Assembly: GCF_900105905.1 (NCBI RefSeq) | Contig: NZ_FNSV01000001.1 | Location: 62,001 to 126,000 of the forward strand | Direction of reading: 5' to 3' | Length of the DNA: 64,000 nt | From: Rhodococcus koreensis | GTDB lineage: Bacteria; Actinomycetota; Actinomycetes; Mycobacteriales; Mycobacteriaceae | In this document: positions 9,122 through 15,820 of the stretch, piece after piece | Numbering within the stretch: position 1 is the first letter of the stretch | Layout: each line of letters starts with the position of its first letter | The notes under the pieces: model-generated | The model's database searches: none | Seen by the model: the letters and a program-made list of their open reading frames with translations, nothing else | What the model was told of the DNA's origin: nothing | Program-made: the position numbers and the translations under genes

Positions 9122-9341
9122 CTTTAGTGCAAGAGGTGTGTAAAAGATTTTGGCCCTGCCGCAGGCAGGGCTTGGCTATTCGGTGCCGTCAGGCTCGATT
9201 TCATCTCGCCGGAGGCGAGGGTGTTAGGTAGTTGCTCGGTCGAACGTTGGAGGTGTCGATTCGATTCGGGTCTGAATTCACAGCTCGCTGTCGCCGCGTT
9301 GCGCCCGCCCCCGCGCATGTCGAGCCGATACACTTCGCGCC
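9122..9341. other. divergent intergenic gap between traA and the coiled-coil gene; candidate oriT
   Basis: A 220-bp gene-free gap with two compact perfect hairpins: GCCCTGCC-GCA-GGCAGGGC (9153-9171) and CTCGCC-GGA-GGCGAG (9205-9219). The left edge is A/T-rich (GTAAAAGATTTT) and could hold the traA promoter. MobF relaxase genes commonly lie close to their oriT and nick near inverted repeats, so this is the best oriT candidate in the window. No nic consensus was recognised. Confidence 0.4.
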
Positions 9342-9974
9342 ATGGCCACCTCATCTGAAGCGGCGGCGATCCGCTCCCGCCGACTGCACACCGTCAAGAA
9401 CGTCGAAGAGAACGTCAAGGCAGCCCGGCAGCGCGCGCTCGAACATCAGAAGCGCATCGAGAATTTGGCGAAGCCTCTGAACGCGGTGTCGGAGAAGCTC
9501 GCCCGCCTGGACCGTGAACGGGACGCGGTCACCGCGGCGCGTGACCGTCGGATCGAGTCGTTGCAGAGCGGTCTGGAGAAGAAGATCGAGAAGCTCAAGG
9601 CCGATACCGCAGCGAAGATTGAGCTGGCGAAGAAGGACACCGAGAGCAAGCTCGCGGAGCTTCACAACTCGCAGCGCGGGTCCGAGGATGCACTGCTACT
9701 CGAGTACGCTCAGGCGGTCGTGCAGTTCTCCTTTGGCGGATCGAACGCCGACCTCGCCACCGTTCTCGGTGTCCCGCAGAAGGAAGCGAAGGAACTGATC
9801 GTGTCGTCGACAGCCGACCTGGAGAAGGCCGGCATCTCCGCCTCGCGGCCGGCCGACGCGGCGCCCGCCGCGAACTCGTCGGCGCCGGCCGCAGAGCAGC
9901 CTGCGCCTGCAACGGAAGACAAGGACGCGGCTCAGACCGCGCCGGTCGACGCGCCCGCCCTCGCCTCGGCGTGA
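9342..9974 (+). CDS. coiled-coil protein divergent from traA
   Basis: A 210-aa protein. Residues about 20-110 form a long Lys/Glu/Arg-rich coiled coil. A short region about 115-165 reads like a small helical domain (a possible HTH around LATVLGVPQKEAKELI). The last ~45 residues are Ala/Pro-rich and disordered. It sits across the putative oriT gap from traA, where relaxosome accessory proteins are often encoded, so an accessory DNA-binding role is plausible but unproven. ATG start at 9342; no obvious Shine-Dalgarno site. I do not recognise the family. Confidence 0.7.
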   Translation: MATSSEAAAIRSRRLHTVKNVEENVKAARQRALEHQKRIENLAKPLNAVSEKLARLDRERDAVTAARDRRIESLQSGLEKKIEKLKADTAAKIELAKKDTESKLAELHNSQRGSEDALLLEYAQAVVQFSFGGSNADLATVLGVPQKEAKELIVSSTADLEKAGISASRPADAAPAANSSAPAAEQPAPATEDKDAAQTAPVDAPALASA

Positions 9975-10013
9975 CGGCCCGGGCGGGGTCTGAAACTTTC
10001 GGAAGGCTAGACC

Positions 10014-10106
10014 GTGACCCTCTACGACGTGTTCCCGTGGGTGCAGCCCATGTGGCAGGGCGCGATCGACCTGTGGCTCGAGTTCTGGTGGCCCGGGCGG
10101 TTGTGA
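10014..10106 (+). CDS. 30-aa Trp-rich micropeptide, first gene of a GTGA-overlapped operon
   Basis: GTG start at 10014, eight bases after GGAAGG, and a TGA at 10104-10106 that overlaps the GTG of the next gene. The peptide has five Trp, only one Arg and no Lys; it opens MTLYDVFPWVQPMW and contains LWLEFWW. Composition and length resemble the micropeptides at 27.6-27.9 kb and 50.9 kb. There is no signal peptide and no long hydrophobic helix; the Trp/Leu spacing suggests an amphipathic, membrane-surface peptide. The tight overlaps and good ribosome site make it more than a chance frame. Confidence 0.55.
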   Translation: MTLYDVFPWVQPMWQGAIDLWLEFWWPGRL

Positions 10107-10249
10107 GCGACATGGACTCGACACAGGATGCTACGCAGGACAGGTGGGAGTTCATTGCCCGCCTCGCGCCGCACGCGTGGCCGATTGATCGTGAAGATGG
10201 TCGATCGGTCGTACGGCACACTCGCGGGTTCCGGGTGATCGGTGTTTGA
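10103..10249 (+). CDS. 48-aa protein of unknown function
   Basis: Starts with GTG inside the GTGA overlap with the preceding micropeptide gene, and its own end overlaps the GTG start (10242) of the HNH gene by eight bases. The double overlap and its continuous frame support it as a real coupled gene. The sequence is hydrophilic (MSDMDSTQDATQDRWEF at the start) with no recognisable motif. It is too short for a fold assignment; it could act mainly in translational coupling of the HNH protein. Confidence 0.5.
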   Translation: MSDMDSTQDATQDRWEFIARLAPHAWPIDREDGRSVVRHTRGFRVIGV

Positions 10250-10811
10250 AGAAGTCGAGCCGGGGTTGTGGCCTGCAGACGAATCTGACGGCACCGACCC
10301 CGGCGCCGTTGACGTTCCGGCCGGCGCACGCCGACGGCGCTCCGTCGACACGTCACTGGTGCCGAACGCGCGCACAATTGCGTTGTTCTGGTCGAAGGTC
10401 GTAAAGTCCCCGACCTGTTGGTACTGGACCGGTGCAATCAGCGCGCCAGACGGGTACGGCCGCTTCAACTACCAACGCGACAACCGCCAACGGACCGTTC
10501 TCGCACACCGCTTCTCGGTCGAGCTGGTGCACGGTCCGATGGACGATGGTGTCGTGTGCGAGCACAAGTGCAATGAGCCGCTCTGCGTACGTGTGCACGC
10601 GAAGCATTTGGTTCAGTCGACGTACTCGGAGAACGTCCGGTTCGCGATCGCGCTCGGACGGTTGTCCGGTCACACGCTACTTGATGGGAGCGGTAGATCA
10701 CGCGTCGACCGCTCCATCGCCATTCGAGAAGCACTCAAGTTCGGCTACAACGAAGAAGCGGTAATGAGGGCGAAGACGGACCCCGGCCCGGATCAAGCGA
10801 CGTTGTTCTGA
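10242..10811 (+). CDS. HNH-type endonuclease-like protein
   Basis: A 189-aa protein with the layout of small phage/homing HNH (HNH_3-like) nucleases. It has FWSKV..CWYWTG followed by GYGRF (about residues 48-73), the strand VLAHRFSVELVHGP (87-100) with the conserved His, CEHKCNEPLC (about 107-116) and a final His in HAKHL (about 119-123). The Cys pairs could bind zinc. It is the third gene of an overlapping set (10014-10811) and is followed closely by mcrB. It may be a selfish nuclease or a defence nuclease. Activity is inferred from the motif. Confidence 0.72.
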   Translation: MFEEVEPGLWPADESDGTDPGAVDVPAGARRRRSVDTSLVPNARTIALFWSKVVKSPTCWYWTGAISAPDGYGRFNYQRDNRQRTVLAHRFSVELVHGPMDDGVVCEHKCNEPLCVRVHAKHLVQSTYSENVRFAIALGRLSGHTLLDGSGRSRVDRSIAIREALKFGYNEEAVMRAKTDPGPDQATLF

Positions 10812-10872
10812 TGGGAGCGGTGTACTACTCCCTGCCTGCGATCTGCTTCCCAAGTTCGGGCAGACTGCAGAC

Positions 10873-13116
10873 ATGGCCAATGATCATTTCGACGTCGACT
10901 CAGAGTTTGCCCTCGAATCTTCACGGCCGGTCCCTGACATGGAGATCGCGCGCGCGATCGGCGTGGTGTTCACCCATATGCTTGGAGACGGTCGGTCCGT
11001 GATCGACCCGGAGACCACGATCTGGACAGCTGAGGCTGCAGAAGAACTTCGGGCCAGAATTGGGGACAACCCCATCGTCGGAAAGGACCAGGGCCAATGG
11101 GAGAAGCTCGACCGGCAACTCCAAGGAGCATCTCGTGAGGTCGTGCTCCTTGCGGCCGAACTCGTCTTCCTACGAGAGCACGCGATTCGGTCGGCCCGCC
11201 CCGAGACACGCAGGGCCCATGTCGACCGGGTGCTGACACATCTCGACTCCCCCTTGGCAATCCCGGCGCCAATGTCCACCTGGCTTGCCCGCCCAGCCGG
11301 GACCGCAGGGTTCGAACCGGGTTCCTGGTACAACGGGGCACTGTGGCGACACGTCATTTGGGCTTCGACCTTCGTGCGTCACTGGGATGGCCTGTCGGAG
11401 GCCGAGCGCGAGTCAGCGCGGACCGATCCATGGGAGCTGCAGCGTGTCATGCTCACCTCCGGTGACGACCGCTCCGACATCCGCAACGCGCTGCAGTTCC
11501 TTGCTCGACCCGATGTGTTCGAGCCGATCTCTTCGGCCTCGATGAAGGTGAAAATCCGTAATGGTCTGGCCGATCGGATCGGCGGGGCGTCGGGCGATAC
11601 TCCTGGCTCGATCGACCGCGATCTACTCGCGATCCGCGCTGCCCTGGCTCACGAGATCGAGGGACCGTTCCACTTCTGGACGCCTGGGGTAGCAGAGCTT
11701 TGGGACGCCTCCCGCGCTGACTTGGCCCTCACAGCAGCTGAGATCGGTGAGCTCGCTGAGCCTCGTCCACGGCACTACTGGCTTTACTCCCCCGGCCCGC
11801 AGGCCTCAGAGTGGGACGAATTCTCGTCCAGCGGCATCATGGCGATCGGTTGGGACGAACTCAAGGACCTCGCTACGTACCCGAGTCGAGAGTCGATTCG
11901 ACAGGCACTCGACGTCGAGGGGACCGGCGGGTCGTTGAGAAACGACGTTCTTGCGGTGTGGGAGTTCCAGAACGAGATCGCCGTGGGCGACATCATCTAT
12001 GCCAAGTGTGGGCGGCGCGAGATCGTCGGACGCGGCGAGGTCACCTCCAGCGCTCGGTTCGAGCCGGGTCGCACCTCGTATCGCCATGTGCGCTCAGTGA
12101 AGTGGACCCATACGGGATCCTGGGAGCACCCGGGGGATGCCGCAATCAAGACACTGACCGACATTACGAGCTATCACGACTACGTCGAGAACCTCGAAGA
12201 GCTCATCGCCGACGAGGAAGAGCCGGAGTTGCTCGAGACTCCGACGCCACTTCCGGCCTACGACAAGGCGGCATTCCTTAAGGAGGTCTATCTGTCAGAG
12301 GAGCAATACGAGCGTTTGCGCTCCCTGCTGGCGCGGAAGAAAAACGTCATCCTCGCTGGCCCGCCCGGTGTCGGGAAGACCTTCGCCGCGAAGCGCCTGG
12401 CATACTCGATCATGGCGGTGAAGGATCCGAGTCGGGTCCAGATGGTCCAGTTCCATCAGAGCTACTCGTACGAGGACTTCATGATGGGATACCGGCCTAC
12501 CCAGACCGGTGGTTTCACACTCGCTGAAGGGCCGTTCTACCGATTCTGCGAGAAGGCCCGCGCCGACGACACCGACCGGCCCTACTTCTTCATCATCGAC
12601 GAGATCAACCGCGGCAACATCTCCAAGATTTTCGGCGAGCTGCTCATGCTCATCGAAGCCGACAAACGCGGACAAGAACTCCGACTGTTGTACAAGAACG
12701 AGACATTTTCGGTCCCCTCCAACGTCCACATCATCGGCATGATGAACACCGCCGACCGCAGCCTCGCCGTCCTGGACTACGCGCTGCGTCGTCGCTTTGG
12801 TTTTTTCGAGATGACCCCGGGCTTCCACTCGGCCGGATTCACCCGCTGGCAGCAAGACGCTGGAAGCCCCACGCTCGACCGCCTCGTCGAAGTTGTCATC
12901 GACCTCAACAAGACCATCGCCGACGACCCTGCACTCGGCCAGGGCTTCGCCATCGGGCACAGCTTCCTCTCCAGTCCTCCAGACGACGCCACTGACGATG
13001 AATGGCTGTACTCGGTGGTCGAGGACGAACTCATCCCCCTCCTCGACGAGTACTGGTTCGACGAGCCGACCACGGCCGAGGAGTGGGCCGGCCGACTCAG
13101 GGCCGCCGTCGCATGA
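10873..13116 (+). CDS. mcrB: McrB-like AAA+ motor with EVE domain, type IV restriction
   Basis: Motor subunit of a modification-dependent restriction complex. 747 aa in three parts: an unrecognised N-terminal region (1-290); an EVE domain (about 298-440, starting HYWLYSPGP and containing MAIGWDEL), a fold that reads modified bases; and the McrB AAA+ domain with Walker A GPPGVGKT (about 495-502), Walker B FFIIDEINRGNISKIFGE (about 570-588) and the MNTADRS signature (about 623-629). It ends in an ATGA overlap with mcrC. The EVE domain replaces the usual McrB N-terminal recognition domain, so the target modification probably differs from that of E. coli McrBC. A later in-frame ATG at 10939 is an alternative start. 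Confidence 0.93.
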   Translation: MANDHFDVDSEFALESSRPVPDMEIARAIGVVFTHMLGDGRSVIDPETTIWTAEAAEELRARIGDNPIVGKDQGQWEKLDRQLQGASREVVLLAAELVFLREHAIRSARPETRRAHVDRVLTHLDSPLAIPAPMSTWLARPAGTAGFEPGSWYNGALWRHVIWASTFVRHWDGLSEAERESARTDPWELQRVMLTSGDDRSDIRNALQFLARPDVFEPISSASMKVKIRNGLADRIGGASGDTPGSIDRDLLAIRAALAHEIEGPFHFWTPGVAELWDASRADLALTAAEIGELAEPRPRHYWLYSPGPQASEWDEFSSSGIMAIGWDELKDLATYPSRESIRQALDVEGTGGSLRNDVLAVWEFQNEIAVGDIIYAKCGRREIVGRGEVTSSARFEPGRTSYRHVRSVKWTHTGSWEHPGDAAIKTLTDITSYHDYVENLEELIADEEEPELLETPTPLPAYDKAAFLKEVYLSEEQYERLRSLLARKKNVILAGPPGVGKTFAAKRLAYSIMAVKDPSRVQMVQFHQSYSYEDFMMGYRPTQTGGFTLAEGPFYRFCEKARADDTDRPYFFIIDEINRGNISKIFGELLMLIEADKRGQELRLLYKNETFSVPSNVHIIGMMNTADRSLAVLDYALRRRFGFFEMTPGFHSAGFTRWQQDAGSPTLDRLVEVVIDLNKTIADDPALGQGFAIGHSFLSSPPDDATDDEWLYSVVEDELIPLLDEYWFDEPTTAEEWAGRLRAAVA

Positions 13117-14165
13117 CCGAGAGGTCCATCGCCATCCGCAACGTGTACGTCATGATGGCCTATGCCTTTCGAGCGATCCGCAGCGAAGGCAACGACCGAA
13201 TCGCGGCCGAGGCCTTCGACCATCTTCACGACCTGTTCGCGGAGATCCTCGTGCGTGGCGTCGGCACACAGGTCAAGCGCGGCCTTCACCACGACTACCT
13301 GTACCGCAGCGAAACACTCGCCACCATTCGCGGCCGCATCGATATCACTCGCACCGCAGCGACTCGCTCTACGCTCCGAGGCAGGCTGGTGTGTGAATTC
13401 GACGAGTACGAACTCGACACGCCCCACAACCGGGCGCTGAAGTCGGTCGTCGTCCTACTCCTCCGCCACGGTGATGTCGCCGCACCGCGCCGGGCTGCGC
13501 TGCGTCGGCTCCTGCCGTACCTGGACGCGGTGACGCTGATCGCGCCGACATCGATCCGCTGGGGCGCACTGACCTACCACCGCGCCAACGCCACATACCG
13601 GCTGTTGCTCGGTGTCTGTGAACTGATCGTCCGCGGGCTCCTCCTCACGCAGGAGGCCGGAAGCACCAAGCTCACCTCATGGGTCTCGGACGACGCGATG
13701 AGCCGCTTGTACGAACGATTCCTGCGCGAGTACTACATCGTCCACCACCCCGAACTCTCCCCCACCGCATCCACCGTCAATTGGGACTACGACGACACAA
13801 CCGCACTCGGAGCCGAACAGCTCCCAGCAATGCGCACCGATGTCACACTGCGGCGTGGACACCGGGCACTCATCATTGATGCGAAGTACTACAGCCAATC
13901 GATGCAGGTCGGTATGTGGGGCAAGCCGACTGTCCACTCGGCCAATCTGTACCAAATGCTGACATACGTGAAGAACGCCGACGTGAACCACGACGGCTCG
14001 GTCAGCGGGCTATTGCTCTACGCGCGTACCGAAGCACCTGCGCAGCCCCGACTGGACGTCATCGTCCAAGGCAACCGCATCGGCGCGCGAACACTCGACC
14101 TCAACCGCCCGTGGAACGAACTCAGTACTCAGCTCGAAGACGTCGTCACATGGCTTCAGAACTAA
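13113..14165 (+). CDS. mcrC: McrC-like nuclease subunit, type IV restriction
   Basis: Nuclease subunit that works with McrB to cut modified DNA. 350 aa from the ATG in the ATGA overlap with mcrB. The C-terminal half carries the PD-(D/E)xK core: MRTDVTLRRG and then IIDAKYY (about residues 242-260), where the first Asp and D-x-K are catalytic. The N-terminal half (NVYVMMAYAF onward) matches the McrC helical domain. Its stop overlaps by four bases the end of an oppositely oriented hsdR remnant, so the pair lies directly against older restriction debris. Confidence 0.92.
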   Translation: MTERSIAIRNVYVMMAYAFRAIRSEGNDRIAAEAFDHLHDLFAEILVRGVGTQVKRGLHHDYLYRSETLATIRGRIDITRTAATRSTLRGRLVCEFDEYELDTPHNRALKSVVVLLLRHGDVAAPRRAALRRLLPYLDAVTLIAPTSIRWGALTYHRANATYRLLLGVCELIVRGLLLTQEAGSTKLTSWVSDDAMSRLYERFLREYYIVHHPELSPTASTVNWDYDDTTALGAEQLPAMRTDVTLRRGHRALIIDAKYYSQSMQVGMWGKPTVHSANLYQMLTYVKNADVNHDGSVSGLLLYARTEAPAQPRLDVIVQGNRIGARTLDLNRPWNELSTQLEDVVTWLQN

Positions 14166-14559
14166 CACGTTGTTCCTACGTAGACGTTGAAGTAGTAGTC
14201 CTGTTCGATGACCTGCGTCTCAGTGGTATTGGGCTCGATACCCTTCCAGGCGAGCCACTTGCGATGCAACTCGTTCCGGCGACGGGAACTCGTCGAGCGG
14301 CAACTCTCGTTCGATGTCACCGGAGGTGATCGTTCGGTCGTGAAACAGGAAGCCGTCACCGTTCGTTCGAACTGAACACGAACGGCACGTCCAAGCGATC
14401 TGCGTAGCCGTGCGCCTGTTGCAAGCCTGCGCCAAGACTGTGGTTGTTGTCTTTGGCCTCGACGACCGCCAGCGGCAACCCTGGCTTGAGGAACAGCACG
14501 TAGTCGGCGGACTTGGCGGCTTCGCGGGCATGGAGCTCCTGCTGCTGTGGATGAGTCAT
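14162..14559 (-). pseudogene. frameshifted 5' fragment of a type I restriction hsdR gene
   Basis: Three frames in series read like the N-terminal nuclease region of an HsdR subunit. From 14559: SADYVLFLKPGLPLAVVEAK, the PD-(D/E)xK core, to VPFVFSSN. Then, after a GAACGAAC duplication near 14367-14374, another frame with NGDGFLFHDRT and LPLDEFPSPE. Then, after a second shift near 14275, LHRKWLAWKGI to DYYF. Two frameshifts and loss of the whole motor part make it a pseudogene. It ends exactly against mcrC. Confidence 0.82.
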
Positions 14560-14651
14560 GGTCTACCGGCCACGCTCCGCCTCCGTCTGGTAACGCCTGA
14601 TCATATGGTGTAACGAGGACACCTCTTCCGAGTGATCCAGATTGGATGGTT

Positions 14652-15620
14652 TTACAGCTCGTATCCGGCGTCGTGCGCGGGCGCCCGTTCCGGACCGAGC
14701 GCCTCCACTGACTCGCCCCGTGATTCGGTGCTGCCCGAAAGCATCCGACCGATGGGGCGGGGGTGACCCGCGGTCGCGGTTCGCACCGCGCTCAGGTCGT
14801 AGCTGGGGGCCGGGGTTGACTCCGTCCGATCGGGCGGAGCCGAGGCGACGACTACGGCGGCGTCGATCGTTTCGCGTAGCAGGGTGGTGTCGCCGGTCTG
14901 CATGTACTCGAATCGTCCCCACACGAACTGCTCTCGAAGATCGCCGACTAACGAATTCTCGTGGGGAAGGTTGGCTTCGGCGGGTTGGAATCGTGCGGTC
15001 TGGAAGGAGTAGCCGGCGTCCGCGCTGAGTTGTGTGAAGAACGCGAACTGCGCCCGGGTGTTTCCTTCCCGGAACGGGTGGACGTAGTTGATCCGCGCCC
15101 ACACCTTCGTCAGCTCGTCGACGAAGGTCTCGCGGTCGAGGCCGCGCAGGTGGTTCTTGGCTGCCATGCGCTCGAGCACCGCGGTGCCGTACCCGCGGAT
15201 CTCCTTGGCGGCGAAGTAGCGGTGCGCGATCTCCGGGGGATTTCGGACTCCCCGCCGGTAGGCCTGCACGTCCGGGCCGTGCTTGACCATCGGCCAATCA
15301 CGTGGGGCGGTGCGCAGTTCGCCGGCCCAGGGGTAGACGTCCTGGAACAGGTGGTGGTGGATCCGGCGTAGGTGTGTCAGGTCGTAGTTGCCGGGGATCG
15401 GTTCTCGTCGGAGTTCGGACATGCGCTTGTACGTGGCCAGCCCCTCGTACACGTCGAGGACCTCGGGGTCGGTGATGCCGTACGGCCGGTCGGCGGACAC
15501 CCGGACGAGGTTGCGCATGACGGCGCCGGAGATGTCCGGGAATCCGGTGGCATCCCAGTGCACCGTCGACGGGATGAAGTAGTCGATCCACTCCTGTGAG
15601 AACGGGCGCGGCCGGGTCAC
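14652..15620 (-). CDS. fic: Fic-domain protein (probable AMP-transferase toxin)
   Basis: A 322-aa Fic protein that would transfer AMP, or another nucleotide moiety, to a target. The Fic motif HPFREGNTRAQ is at 181-191 (catalytic His181); the usual G-x-G-R position is N-T-R. A preceding inhibitory/flap region and helices DVYEGLATYKRM and RIHHHLFQDVYPWAGELR match class I Fic proteins. The GTG start lies in a GTGA overlap with the antitoxin gene. A C-terminal extension (about 235-322) is disordered and ends with a GHPRPIGRML motif like that in the giant helicase. There is no BID-type secretion domain. Partner and position resemble VbhA/VbhT systems on conjugative plasmids. Confidence 0.88.
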   Translation of the reverse strand: MTRPRPFSQEWIDYFIPSTVHWDATGFPDISGAVMRNLVRVSADRPYGITDPEVLDVYEGLATYKRMSELRREPIPGNYDLTHLRRIHHHLFQDVYPWAGELRTAPRDWPMVKHGPDVQAYRRGVRNPPEIAHRYFAAKEIRGYGTAVLERMAAKNHLRGLDRETFVDELTKVWARINYVHPFREGNTRAQFAFFTQLSADAGYSFQTARFQPAEANLPHENSLVGDLREQFVWGRFEYMQTGDTTLLRETIDAAVVVASAPPDRTESTPAPSYDLSAVRTATAGHPRPIGRMLSGSTESRGESVEALGPERAPAHDAGYEL

Positions 15621-15820
15621 TGCTCGGTCTGGGCTCGGCGGCGCAGGATTGAGTCGAGCGCATCGTCGAGGGTGATGTTCTCCTGCAGCAGTTGGACGAG
15701 GAGTTCCTTGGTGGGCTCGTCCATCGTGCGGCCCTCGATCGCCATGATCGGCGCGAGCCTGTCGTATTCGGCTCGCGCCTGCGCTTCGGTCAGCCCTCGG
15801 TGTGCTGTGTCGTCGTTCAT
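15617..15820 (-). CDS. VbhA-like antitoxin of the Fic protein
   Basis: A 67-aa helical protein encoded just before fic, with ATGA overlap to the giant gene upstream and GTGA overlap to fic downstream. It resembles the C-terminal helices of Fic antitoxins (EGRTMDEPTKELLVQLLQ then DDALDSIL). The canonical inhibitory (S/T)xxxE(G/N) motif is represented by IMAIEG, so the Ser/Thr appears to be Ile. Inhibition may use a variant contact, or the start of the motif may be misaligned. The function is inferred mainly from size and context. Confidence 0.7.
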   Translation of the reverse strand: MNDDTAHRGLTEAQARAEYDRLAPIMAIEGRTMDEPTKELLVQLLQENITLDDALDSILRRRAQTEQ

